A DNA stretch of 64,000 bases from Limnomonas spitsbergensis (taxonomy: Eukaryota > Chlorophyta > Chlorophyceae > Chlamydomonadales): the NCBI GenBank assembly GCA_037349105.1, contig JAYJMM010000020.1, positions 62,001-126,000 on the forward strand, read 5' to 3'. Below are positions 43,413 to 53,059 of the stretch, one piece after another. The notes beneath the pieces were generated by a model. It had not been told where the DNA came from and did no database searches. It was given only the letters and a program-made list of their open reading frames with translations. Position numbers and translations under genes: made by a program. Each line of letters starts with the position of its first letter. The stretch's first letter is position 1.

Positions 43413-46235
43413 TTAACGGATGAACGTGTGCATCGGTGTGATCATCCTGGCCCGGATAGCCGCTGTTGCAAATACGAGGATCCACACTTTGTTGCTGCAA
43501 TAGCCGTGAATGGATCGGTTAGCGCCCAGACCTGCTGTGAAGCTGACAGACTGCAAAATGACTAGCCGCCTTTTTCTCCGTAGTTGGGACAGCCACTCAA
43601 GCCTTGCTGGATGACACGTAAGGAAATCTTGGAAGACTAAGCAGCAGGCCACGTGACGCGCGTACTTGACCGCGAGAGCGCAGGAGATGTCAGCGTATTC
43701 AGCAGGAGGGTTTGTGATAAGGACATGCAGCCCATGCTGTCGTAGCAGAAACTCGTAGGTGGAGGGTTGCAGTGGGTCAGCACAGTAGTCTGCAGGGACG
43801 TTGACACCGATGCCCGAATAGGTGAGAACGTGGAGGGGTCGAGGGTAAGGGTAAAGCTGGCTGTTTTGCAGAAGCCCGCTGGCTTGCCCATTATCCTTGA
43901 ACAACAAAAGAATGCTGGGGGACAGGGATAGGTCAAGGCAGTCCAGCAGGGTGTTGCAGTCGCTGTCTTCAATGGTGAGAGGTGAAGGAGGGTAGAGTTG
44001 GTACGACCATCCTCCCGGCACCCTGTTGCCCAAGTAGACTGCGGCCTCATCGCGCTCTCGCCACACTCCAGGCATTAAAGGCTTCAGAGCATCCACCGCA
44101 TCTCCGCGAACACCCCAGTTGATGAAATCTGGGGGCACCCAAGGATGAGTGACATGGCTTTCGAACCTCTTGTTGGGGACGCGGATCCTCACGGATGCAC
44201 GGGTAGGGCGCTGATCATCAGTTTGCCCCTCCTCAGCGATTTCCTCCTTGCTGACAACTGCGACGGTCCTGGCAAGCTCAACCGCATTGCTTCCGGCACC
44301 GCCTGCGGCGGTCCCGGCAAGACAATCTGCGTCCTCTTCCTTGTCTTCAACGTGTCCTTCTTCTTCACCCTCAACAAGGCCACCGCCACTGGCGGCTCCC
44401 ATCACCCTTCCTGCCTTCTTTTGCTTAGCAGGCCGCAGCTGGTAACCTGTCACGGCGGCCGCTGGTTCCTCCAGTTCCGCCGCAACATCACGTCTTGCAG
44501 CACCAGTAGCGTCAGCTCCAGCAGTCCTACATTGCTCACAAATCCAGTAACCAGCAGGAACAGTAGTAAGCCGTGGTACCAAACAATACGTGTGAGTGCC
44601 TCGACCACAACTGCCACACATAATCATTTTCTTAGCATTATCAGGCAGCAGACATCTCTGGCAAGGGAAGTCTGGTGCTGGCTTTTGCCATCTTTTGGAT
44701 GGGGGTAAGAGTCCCTCTATGGGCAGATGACATGGTGCGCAGTTAATAGCGTTCTCAGCCACAGTCACCCCATTGCGACCAACCAGGATAATGACTCCAC
44801 TTGGCCGTACATCAAACACCCGAAGCACGTAAGGTCTTGCAGTGGAGTGCAGCCGGTTCTCATCCCGCACGTACACAAACTGCCCCTCAGTATACTTAGC
44901 TATTGATGGGAGGTAACCTCCACTACGAAGCCTTGCGTAACGCAGGGTATCTCGCTGTTGAGCAACCAGAAGATTCTGGCCGACCATCACGCAGTTCTTG
45001 GCTAGCAATTCAGAACGGGACAGTACAAGTTCAGCAGCAGAATCCACATCCAGGTAATCCACTGCCTGATCCCCATTCAACCTTTCCATGATAGCGGGAG
45101 GGATGACTGGCTCACAGGAAAACAGCAGCTGGTAGGGACTCATCAAGGTGCTAGCATGCTTAGTGACTCGGTACCCGAGTGCTATCCAGGGTAAATACAT
45201 GTCCCATTCTCGAGGCTCTCTTGAAACGTGCAAGTGCCTTGATAATGCAGTTTTTACTGTCTTTACCAGTCTTTCCGCTTGCCCATTGGCTTGGGGATGG
45301 AAAGAACTGGTAACTCTATGATCAATCATGGCACGAACAAGCAGTGAGTCCATTTCACCTTGAAATTCCCCACCACCGTCTGTGACTACTTCAGCGCATG
45401 CCCCGAATCGTGCCAATATGCCGTGCAGGAAATGGTAAGCTACTTCTTTAGATGATTTAGCAGTCATAGGAAATACCTCAACCCATTTAGAGTAGCTTTC
45501 TACAGCTACCATAACATAGGTATGGCCACGGTTAGAAGCCGTATAAGGACCAGAAAGATCCAAGTGCCATCGGTACATTAGACCTCTGATGGGTAAGGGA
45601 TGCATAACAGGCTGCATAGCATTAAACGATACTTTAGTGTAATCACAGGCCTCGCAGCACTGGACCACTCTCTTGCAGTCATTATACAAGCCAACCCACC
45701 AGTGAGTCATCATAACAAGCCCCGTTGTGCGGCGCCTGCCATAATGACCATTTTCTACATGCATTTTGTGCACGAGTGCCAACCGGTCACCAGGGGGTGG
45801 TACCACCTTGGTTGTACCGCCTGGCATTCGTCGATATAGAATACTCTTTTCTGCAGACCAGAGATAAAGCGCAGCTCGTCGTTGAAGACGCTTGCGTTCT
45901 ACAGGGGTCAGCATAGGCAACATTGTGTCAGTGGTACGCCTCAGATATTGCATAGCATTATTATCCAACCAGATACCTGCGAAGGAGCGAGACTCTTCCT
46001 CACGGGTCATGGGCTGCTCTATCAACTCAGCCGCTAAGGACTGAGCTGCATGTAAGATCAGGGAATCTCCAGCAGCAAACAAATGATTAAGCTGCTGAGA
46101 TATCTGATCACCATCCCCCCCCAGCTCCAGTCCTGAAGTGGCAAAGGAATGGGGGAGAAAATTATTGAAGGCAGGGGGAAAAAAAATCCTGCGAAGGTGG
46201 AACCGCTGCAAAGCGGACTGCGAGGCCAACAGCAA
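43413..46235 (-). CDS. element D integrase with PHD finger and NPP-motif methyltransferase-like domain
   Basis: About 940 codons, opening just after a TGA with no ATG; the first in-frame Met is about residue 76. Domains: HHCC zinc site (H159, H164, C194, C197); DDE catalytic core with D226 (WHLDLSGP), D286 (VVTDGGGEF) and E321 (ANGQAER), the classical D-D-35-E spacing; a C-terminal integrase region to ~500; a PHD finger at 525-569 with C4HC3 ligands C525, C528, C540, C543, H548, C551, C566, C569; an acidic/Ala-rich linker; and ~700-925 with ITNPPAEY (NPP 842-844) then a CCLVFQDFL strand and a VWILVF strand, resembling Dam-like N6-adenine methyltransferases carried by some DIRS elements. The integrase would join element ends to target DNA; the PHD would read histone H3 tails. 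It overlaps the DNMT ORF by 74 bp in another frame. The MTase assignment is the least certain part; Ala-Glu-Tyr replaces the usual aromatic after NPP. Confidence 0.85.
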   Translation of the reverse strand: MLLASQSALQRFHLRRIFFPPAFNNFLPHSFATSGLELGGDGDQISQQLNHLFAAGDSLILHAAQSLAAELIEQPMTREEESRSFAGIWLDNNAMQYLRRTTDTMLPMLTPVERKRLQRRAALYLWSAEKSILYRRMPGGTTKVVPPPGDRLALVHKMHVENGHYGRRRTTGLVMMTHWWVGLYNDCKRVVQCCEACDYTKVSFNAMQPVMHPLPIRGLMYRWHLDLSGPYTASNRGHTYVMVAVESYSKWVEVFPMTAKSSKEVAYHFLHGILARFGACAEVVTDGGGEFQGEMDSLLVRAMIDHRVTSSFHPQANGQAERLVKTVKTALSRHLHVSREPREWDMYLPWIALGYRVTKHASTLMSPYQLLFSCEPVIPPAIMERLNGDQAVDYLDVDSAAELVLSRSELLAKNCVMVGQNLLVAQQRDTLRYARLRSGGYLPSIAKYTEGQFVYVRDENRLHSTARPYVLRVFDVRPSGVIILVGRNGVTVAENAINCAPCHLPIEGLLPPSKRWQKPAPDFPCQRCLLPDNAKKMIMCGSCGRGTHTYCLVPRLTTVPAGYWICEQCRTAGADATGAARRDVAAELEEPAAAVTGYQLRPAKQKKAGRVMGAASGGGLVEGEEEGHVEDKEEDADCLAGTAAGGAGSNAVELARTVAVVSKEEIAEEGQTDDQRPTRASVRIRVPNKRFESHVTHPWVPPDFINWGVRGDAVDALKPLMPGVWRERDEAAVYLGNRVPGGWSYQLYPPSPLTIEDSDCNTLLDCLDLSLSPSILLLFKDNGQASGLLQNSQLYPYPRPLHVLTYSGIGVNVPADYCADPLQPSTYEFLLRQHGLHVLITNPPAEYADISCALAVKYARHVACCLVFQDFLTCHPARLEWLSQLRRKRRLVILQSVSFTAGLGANRSIHGYCSNKVWILVFATAAIRARMITPMHTFIR

Positions 46236-47901
46236 TCAGGTGACTGACAGCATTAGCATCAAAGGCTCCTCCTACGATCCTGTGACGCACAGAGAGGATA
46301 AGATCTTTTCCAGCAGTACAGTCAGCAGCATAACCCAGAGCACGTTCACGCTCATGTATGGTGAGAGAGTGTCTAGTGACAACTCCTGTCTGATCTGTTT
46401 CCAAAACAAGTCCAGGTTCATATTCAGGGTAGGGACGGAACACGTAAGAGTCTAGTCTTGCAACCATCGTAGGAAAAACCCGGAGGGGTTCATTCAAGAT
46501 GTTGGCTGGATGATATGGGTATCTGTTAACTTTGAAACAGGTACGGGGTTCTCTACCATGATCCAGTATGTCGGTCAGGCGCAATGTATCATCACGTACA
46601 AAGGACATTATCACCATCTGCAGAGAAGTGGGGGAACATATATTCTGCCAATAATTACGCAGGCGGTGGGCATAGCTGCCAACAACAACTGCGTCAAAGC
46701 AAACTGGATGTCCCAGCCTCTCCGTAAGCTCCTGGAACCCTTCTCGCATGGCCTGCGATTGGGCCATAGCAAATTGTACAGCGACATTTTCAATGAAGTA
46801 CATGGGTGGGCGTCTACCCTGTTGCATGTGCTGGAGAGATCCAAGAACCTTAATAAGAGGGAAGAAAGTAGAACTCTTCTCTCCTTGCAGTCCCATACGT
46901 TTCCCTGCAGAAGACAGGTCAGTGCACATAAATCCTGTTGTTAGCATCCACTGGGTACCATCAAGGCATCCAATGTCAATGAGATGTCTTTCATTAATAT
47001 CGTAGACATCCTGCGGCAGCCGGTTGAATGTGTTAGCAATAGCGTCATGGCTCAGAAGATTGGGATATTCCTCCATGAGTAACTTAAGTCTGTGCTTAGG
47101 ACAGGCCCTCGCACCATTATCAATGTCGGCATAGTAATAGTGGTTGATGCGGATGCCATTTCTTAGCATGCATTCTAATCCACCGCACATGCCACCAAAA
47201 AGCTCAATCAAGGAAATACCTTCTTGCACAGCAGTAAGGATGATGGTTTGGGGAACAGGCGTAGAATTTATTGACTGAATCCCTTTTCCCACTGGATTGC
47301 CCTCCTGAGAATGCTCCTGCACCTGCAGTGAGGTATAGTGAGAAGGAGGCAATTCCTGCAGATGCAGGCGACATTCTTCAACCTGCGAAGAAGCTGTTCC
47401 TCTTAAGGCGTTCTGTTTCTGAGACAGAGAATCCATCTGCGGCACATGAATACGGGTGGAGAATGAAGCAAAGCCATTAATCTCAAAATCAAAAGCAGCT
47501 GCAGTATCAAATGCATTGCAACAACTTATTTCATCCATGTCATCAGGATGCACGAAAGCAGTAGCTAATGAATGAATCTGGTTCGTAACAGATGGACCGA
47601 ACGTGGGGGAGGGCCAATAGGCACGAGTCCTAGGCAGTCCTGGCCACTCGGTTGGTGAAGGAAAAGATACTTCATCATCCTCAGAAATCATTTGTAATCC
47701 AGGAACAGCTTGCTCCTTATCAGGAGCTGGATCAGGATCAATTGCGGGGCCAAAGGGTTCTATGGCAAATCCCCACGGGACTGCACTCTGGGGAGTCCTT
47801 GACAAACACACAGCCATGAGGGAATACGCTAGTTTAGAGCTATTAGCAGTCAGGTCAGTGTTTACACCTGATCCACAGAACGCAGAATTCAAGATATGCA
47901 T
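46162..47901 (-). CDS. element D DNMT3-like cytosine-C5 DNA methyltransferase
   Basis: 579 codons from ATG 47901 (MHILNSAFCG). The N-terminal ~225 residues are unassigned and low in structure. The catalytic domain follows: motif I LIELFGGMCGG (231-241, AdoMet binding), motif IV GFMCTDLSSAG (323-333, nucleophile Cys326), motif VI IENV (370-373), motif VIII AHRLRNYW (411-418), motif IX/X LTIHERERALGY (513-524) and GGAFDANAVS (544-553). The C-T-D-L-S and A-H-R-x-R-x-x-W patterns favour the DNMT3/DRM branch over DNMT1 or bacterial Dcm. It would transfer methyl groups to cytosine C5 in nuclear DNA. Oddity: the residue before the catalytic Cys is Met where Pro is nearly invariant. Cytosine methyltransferases captured by retrotransposons are known from dinoflagellates and a charophyte alga. 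It ends at a T8C5 run overlapping the integrase ORF. Confidence 0.85.
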   Translation of the reverse strand: MHILNSAFCGSGVNTDLTANSSKLAYSLMAVCLSRTPQSAVPWGFAIEPFGPAIDPDPAPDKEQAVPGLQMISEDDEVSFPSPTEWPGLPRTRAYWPSPTFGPSVTNQIHSLATAFVHPDDMDEISCCNAFDTAAAFDFEINGFASFSTRIHVPQMDSLSQKQNALRGTASSQVEECRLHLQELPPSHYTSLQVQEHSQEGNPVGKGIQSINSTPVPQTIILTAVQEGISLIELFGGMCGGLECMLRNGIRINHYYYADIDNGARACPKHRLKLLMEEYPNLLSHDAIANTFNRLPQDVYDINERHLIDIGCLDGTQWMLTTGFMCTDLSSAGKRMGLQGEKSSTFFPLIKVLGSLQHMQQGRRPPMYFIENVAVQFAMAQSQAMREGFQELTERLGHPVCFDAVVVGSYAHRLRNYWQNICSPTSLQMVIMSFVRDDTLRLTDILDHGREPRTCFKVNRYPYHPANILNEPLRVFPTMVARLDSYVFRPYPEYEPGLVLETDQTGVVTRHSLTIHERERALGYAADCTAGKDLILSVRHRIVGGAFDANAVSHLIAVGLAVRFAAVPPSQDFFSPCLQ

Positions 47902-49925
47902 TTAAGTGACTGCAATTTAAAAAGTTGCAGTTTATAACATGCAATTTTAAGATCTGTAGCATTAGCTCTGCATGTTTTAGGATCTGCATTTCTAGAGCTG
48001 CAGACTGTACATATGCTGTGAAGAGATTCTTATTTTAAGAGTTGCAGTTTGACTGCTTCAAGATCTGTAACCCTAGATCTACAGGTTGTAAATCTGCAGA
48101 TGACGAGCTGCAAGCAGTCGATCTGCGTGTTTTAGGATCTACAGTTTCAGGATCTGCTGATCCACAAATGCAGCAAAAGTGATATCAAGCTGAAACTGAA
48201 ATCCCACTACTTGCGCTGTAAGAAATGCTGCAACATCTGGAATTGTGCACAATGGCAGTACAAGGCATGCAATCATGATATTTAAATCAAGGGGTGCCGG
48301 ACAAAGGCTTGGTACTGAGCCTCTCGGGTGAAATGGGAGAGGTATAGATAAAACCTAGGACACACCCATCAGGGTTTTAGTGAGCTTAAGGGTGCACATA
48401 GAAAATCAACCAAGACAGGCAGACTATCGTCTACGGGTTGAGTCAATTAGGCCAACTGTTCGGGTACATATATAGCCCCATCAGGTTAAAGGGATGATAG
48501 GGACATGCACGCAGCCAAGGTAAAAGAAGACAAGCAGAACTGTTGTTCTCTTGGCTATGTTACCAGGCAGATGACGACTAGTAGATGTCCCTCCAACGTT
48601 GCCCTCACGAGCGGCGCCAGCACAGACACCCTCTTTGAAGTCATGGTCTTCATGTACATCAGTGACGACGCTAGCGGCAGCTCCAGCGGCAGCGCTGATG
48701 GTGGCGCTGGCCGCTTTTAGAAGCTGTTGCCACCGTAGGCAACTGAAGCATTCGCGGCTCCGGCAGCGGCAGCTTTGGCCCTTGGGCCTTTCCACACGTG
48801 GCTGTCCAGATCCTGGTTTAAGTCCTCGTGGCCGGCTGCCCGGCAATTGGGTTTCCGCTGATTCCTCAGCTGTTTGCGTGCCTTGCGCTGCTCCCGCTCC
48901 TCTTCGCTGAGCGGTGGCTTGGGCGCCCTCACAAGAGGAGGTGCCTCGTCACCACCGGACGTCCGGGCACCATGCCTGCCCTGAGGCATATGCACTGGCC
49001 CTTCAGTCAGGCTCCTTCGGCCGGCCGGGTTTTCACCTCTGCCGTCGTTGGAGCCTTAGGCGCCGCCAGTTGCCTTACGCCCAATTAAAGACACGGCTTG
49101 ACGGCGCTCATCTTGCATCCTGCCCGCAACCGCTTGTCTTCTCATGATTGGATGATTGGCAGCGGCTCTCTTGCTGCCGCATGATGGCTGTGGTGGTGGC
49201 TCAGAGTGACGAAGTCCTTGAGGCCATCCATGGCATTTCCGCCAGCAATAGCGGGAACCGCCTGTCATATGCAGCAGTTCAACACAAATTAAGCCACTAT
49301 GCGGCTGAACTCATGACAGCCCATCTTCCCCCCCCAACCTGAGGCAAAACCAGGGGTCGAAGGTTCAGAAGGGGCTGTCTAAATTCTGGGATAGAAAGCC
49401 AGGGGAATAAAAAAAAATCCAATGAAGGCGCCTTATAGGCGAAGGCCAGCTGGCAGCTACGTGTTGCATGTGTGTACTGGCAGATGTGTACTGCAGAAAT
49501 GTACATCAGACATATACAACAGATATGCACTACAGAAATGTACTGGCTAGCTTAAACAGCAGATGTGTGTTGCATGAACACCATGCTCGAGGTACAGCTG
49601 TTGTACTGCATGTGTAACATGTGTACCGTACGGTATGAATATCAATAGTGGCCACGTACAACATGCAAGTCCTGGCAGGCATGTACAGCAGTGTACTGCA
49701 TGATTTGTACTGGCAGATGTGTACAACACAGCAATCAGTTGATGCACGATCGGATAGATGCATTCATCACGCTCAGGGCGGAATCACGAAATTAAATTGC
49801 AATGAACCATTTGTCCATTCAGGATTGGATCGAGTCCAAGGCGAAGCGTCCCTCAAGACAGCCATGACCGAACCCACATACCTTGAGGTGATCATCAAGG
49901 CTTTCATCAAAACAATAAAGAACTT
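47902..49925 (-). other. element D region between gag-like ORF and DNMT; repeat-rich, no long ORF
   Basis: About 47930-48170 is a degenerate repeat of TTTTAGGATCTGCAG-like words. A 92-codon minus ORF at 48717-48995 is basic (SEEEREQRKARKQLRNQRK) and could be a relic of a nucleocapsid or linker exon. About 49440-49740 repeats GTACTGGCAGATGTGTAC-like words. This is where a reverse transcriptase would be expected, yet no RT motif (such as a YxDD box) was found in any frame I read. Confidence 0.55.
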
Positions 49926-52247
49926 TTACCGGAGGTTCATGTTACTCCGGTCTGTCTTGGTCAGGCTGGCCTGCCCGTCACGCCGGCCGTGGGCACCTTG
50001 GGTCGGGGCACACAATGGGGAACGCTGCTTGCAGCTGTCAGTCAGCATGGGCAGGGCAGAGCACGGGATGGTCTGGCCTCGGTCACTAGCGGCCTGACCA
50101 GTGTCAGCCCACATCTGCCGAATCTCCCACTCCCCAATCACATGAGTCTGCACAAAATGGTGTGCATTAGACACAGCCTGATCCTCCAACTCAATTGGCT
50201 CGGGTGGGTCCTTGTTGAGGGGGCCCATCTCTAAAACAATCTCATTCTGCTCTCGACCATGACTCTCAAAGAGCGGGTCTCGCCTCCGGAACCTTGGCTC
50301 AGCTGCCAGAGATCTTGTGGGGGTCCCCCCCCCAGTTGTGATTGATACCTCACCTTGTGTGCGTGAGCCACGCTGCCTTGTAACTAAATCTAGGGTGACC
50401 TCCTGGTGCCCTCGTGATTCTCGGAACAGCTCAGTGCTTACCTGGATTCTGTCAGTGGAGGTTCCAAAATCGGCTTTTGAGGATTGCACACTACCAACCG
50501 AGTCGTGCTGATAGGAACCTCGGTTATGAGTCTGACTTACATCGGTGGTGCTGCCCATGACCACTTCAAACATTCCCTTCACCCTCTTTGTCAGAAATGA
50601 CCAGATGTTAGGGGACTCGCCGTCGGGGATGGAGGCCGGGTAACGTGACTTACCAGCTCCGGATCCACTCTCCGGAACCTCGAACCTTTGGTCGAAGGAG
50701 TATTCCTGCATGGGCACCGCCTCCGGGAAGCACACATGCTCTAGGGGCAGTGGCAACATTGACTGCCGGGATCCCATGTGAGTTTTAGGAATCGTCCCCA
50801 GAAACTGACCCAAGGTCGACAACAAGGACTCTTTACCTGGCGAGGTGCTCATGAACTGACTGGCCGCATGGCTCATTTCAGACACCGGACTGGATGGCCT
50901 GATCGACTCACATGCGTAAGAGACTGGAAGTATAGTGTGGTCCTCTACATGCCCGTCCTCGGTCTCCTCATGCAACATGGATGCGGAGGGCATGCTTGCA
51001 ATACTCTGCATGAGTTGTTCACCTTCATGTAGCCTTGCATGGGCTTGCATGGGACGCTCACTCGTTGTCTCCTCATGCGACATGGAAGCAGAGGACAAGT
51101 GCACATGGCACCGCATAGGCTGCGCACCTTCTGGCAGACTTGCATGGCTCTGCATGGGCTGCTCACCTTCATTGCTCACTGTGGTATGGAATGACTGCGA
51201 CACAGCAGGCCATGTGGAGCGATTACCTTGTGTATGGGGCTCTTCGTCACTGACTTCTTCACTCGTGCTTCCCCCAGACCCATCACCTTCCGGTTCTTCC
51301 GACACAAACGCCAGACCTTGCATCCGAGGCACTGCGTCCTCGTACCGTCCAGACTGTGGGTAGACAGGTGAGGTGTGCATCTGTCCAGCCGACCTTGCAG
51401 GGACTTGCGACGGCGGCGGCGGTGGTGGCGGTGGCGGATGTGATGATCCAGATTCCACACCATGACCTTCTCTCCTCACAGATGCACCCTGAACAGGCGC
51501 AGCATTGGAGGGAGGGACAGAAGCGGCAGCAGCAACAGGCACGAATACTGGGATGTCCGTAACATGCACATGCACTGGTGCACTCTGCGCCATGGGCTCG
51601 TGCACCGCAAAAGGCATTGACACGTGCACAGCAGGGGACAGTTCAGATGCTCTCTGGGGCGCGGCTACTGATGTAGCAGACCCAGACTGAGACCCACCCT
51701 CAGCATCAGCTACCTCAATCTGTTCTGCAAGCCGTGTGACTTGCGTCACCTTAGAAGGCGTTCCAGAGGACGCGTATCTGGTGTGTTGGTTACTGAAGTG
51801 ATCAAACACAGGGTTGTTGACTGGCCACATCACTTGCTCTGCAGTTGCGTTATTCGTGAAAGCCATTTGCACTTGTCTTGGCGACTCGATCAATCCCTGA
51901 TTGATAATAGCCTTTCGCTCATCCTCCAGCTTGGTGATCTTGGCAAACTCTGTCTTATACTGCTCTGGGGGAAGGTTATACGGAATAGTATTCATCGCAA
52001 GCTTCACTGCGGCATGCTTGTCCGATAACTTGTCCAGCAACACCCTTTCTTTGTCTCCAGCCTTGGCATACATCAGATCCCATGCACTACTGGCTCTCAC
52101 TGGCAGAACTGCAGAGCCAGATGATGCACCTTGATCAGCTTCTGAGGAAACTTTGGCTGCTATGGCTCCCCTGGTTCGGGTAGCAATGCTATCCTTATCA
52201 ATCTCTGGAGCGCCTTTGGGCACTTCTACAGCCCCTATTTCGCTCAT
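49926..52247 (-). CDS. element D gag-like / structural ORF
   Basis: About 773 codons from ATG 52247 (MSEIGAVEVPKG); the frame opens slightly further upstream at a GTG. Residues ~45-180 are helical and charged (DLMYAKAGDKERVLLDKL, EYKTEFAKITKLEDERKA-like), compatible with a coiled coil or capsid-like domain. The remainder is long, low-complexity and Ser/Pro/Gln/His-rich, with repeats of a MQSHASLPEGAQ-type motif and a poly-Pro run. No zinc knuckle, protease or RT motif was seen. As the first ORF after A1 it holds the gag position, and the name rests on that position only. Confidence 0.5.
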   Translation of the reverse strand: MSEIGAVEVPKGAPEIDKDSIATRTRGAIAAKVSSEADQGASSGSAVLPVRASSAWDLMYAKAGDKERVLLDKLSDKHAAVKLAMNTIPYNLPPEQYKTEFAKITKLEDERKAIINQGLIESPRQVQMAFTNNATAEQVMWPVNNPVFDHFSNQHTRYASSGTPSKVTQVTRLAEQIEVADAEGGSQSGSATSVAAPQRASELSPAVHVSMPFAVHEPMAQSAPVHVHVTDIPVFVPVAAAASVPPSNAAPVQGASVRREGHGVESGSSHPPPPPPPPPSQVPARSAGQMHTSPVYPQSGRYEDAVPRMQGLAFVSEEPEGDGSGGSTSEEVSDEEPHTQGNRSTWPAVSQSFHTTVSNEGEQPMQSHASLPEGAQPMRCHVHLSSASMSHEETTSERPMQAHARLHEGEQLMQSIASMPSASMLHEETEDGHVEDHTILPVSYACESIRPSSPVSEMSHAASQFMSTSPGKESLLSTLGQFLGTIPKTHMGSRQSMLPLPLEHVCFPEAVPMQEYSFDQRFEVPESGSGAGKSRYPASIPDGESPNIWSFLTKRVKGMFEVVMGSTTDVSQTHNRGSYQHDSVGSVQSSKADFGTSTDRIQVSTELFRESRGHQEVTLDLVTRQRGSRTQGEVSITTGGGTPTRSLAAEPRFRRRDPLFESHGREQNEIVLEMGPLNKDPPEPIELEDQAVSNAHHFVQTHVIGEWEIRQMWADTGQAASDRGQTIPCSALPMLTDSCKQRSPLCAPTQGAHGRRDGQASLTKTDRSNMNLR

Positions 52248-52319
52248 CTTCACCGTTTTATCGGCTTTAGAACGACCGATTTTCGCCACAGTCGACTAGA
52301 GGTGACACTAGCTAGTCGG

Positions 52320-52334
52320 ACTTTTTCTTTCTTA
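52320..52334 (-). promoter_or_regulatory. element D primer-binding-like site, inverted complement of a site in A
   Basis: Fifteen bases (plus strand ACTTTTTCTTTCTTA), four bases inside A1. They are the exact reverse complement of TAAGAAAGAAAAAGT at 52925-52939 in A1 and 42506-42520 in A2. The position fits a self-primed PBS as in Tf1-type elements. Confidence 0.5.
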
Positions 52335-52338
52335 AACA

Positions 52339-53059
52339 AGTACTAATAAACTCTTACAGAGCTTATAGTAAGAGCTTCTCGATCCACTGCTGTAACTCAG
52401 TGAAGTCAGCTCGATAACAGGTGATAGCTCTTGCTACTTCACCTGGACTTCTTCGATACTGTTGACAAGATCTCGTAAAGCCTCGACACTTGAGGTACTT
52501 ATGGGTTTCTTGGGACGATCTTGGGCGATTGTGGCCGTTGATCTGTGGTGATGAGTCGCTTGCTTGGCGACTTCTGATGACTGAAGATATCTCTGATGAA
52601 TCAGATGGTCGACTTGGAGCCAAAGGAAAGGCTGTAGATTGGAGGTGTGATGGTGGGTTGGTGGTAATATCCAGCTGTAGACTGGAGATATGCCTTGTTA
52701 AGAGGCAGGAATAACGCTAATTGCTGCAGATGGTCGACTGTTGGCCTAGGTGCTCTGCCAGCTTCGTATCAGGAGACTTGTTGATGCTTATAGAGTCGCT
52801 GTTGGCCTAGTTGCTCTGCCAGTTTCCCCTTAGTAAGACTTGGATTGACGATTAACTTGCAGGTTGATAATCAGGAACAATAGCTAGAAACGTTAAGAGT
52901 CTATTGTAGGCCGTGAGATCAAAGTAAGAAAGAAAAAGTAAAGGACCCAGTTCGGGATCCTCTAAGACGGCAAACACACTTGTACAGGTTCACACATAAC
53001 TTCCAACCGAAAAAGCAGTTGGCGCAGTCAAACGCACGGTGCAGTCATACGTCGTGACA
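52339..53059 (-). repeat. element D repeat A1
   Basis: 721-bp partner of A2 (41920-42640). Its outer end GTCGTGACA abuts the CTGC target duplication. Confidence 0.95.

Larger units (their letters stand above)
41858..53059 (-). mobile_element. element D: split-direct-repeat element with DDE integrase and DNA methyltransferases
   Basis: 11,202 bp. Ends are TGTCGCGGC... and ...GTCGTGACA, with CTGC duplicated at 41854-41857 and 53060-53063. Sense order on the minus strand: A1 (53059-52339), inverted-complement site, gag-like ORF, DNMT ORF, integrase/PHD/NPP ORF, oligo-G tract, B1 (42703-42643), GC, A2 (42640-41920), B2 (41918-41858). The A copies are both 721 bp with two differences noticed. No reverse transcriptase is visible. 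It lies in the gag-like ORF of element C. Split direct repeats normally accompany tyrosine recombinases; a DDE integrase in this layout is unexpected. Confidence 0.85.

Noticed and set aside
49926..50140. ADTG motif near the end of the element D gag-like ORF as a retroviral protease
   Set aside because: It lacks the hydrophobic context before D-T-G and the downstream I-I-G-R/L-L-G motif, and lies at the very end of the ORF.
41858..53059. Element D as a Ginger DNA transposon
   Set aside because: Not excluded, but a Ginger element has simple short inverted ends. The A/B split repeats, oligo-G tract next to B1 and primer-like site next to A1 fit a retroelement better.
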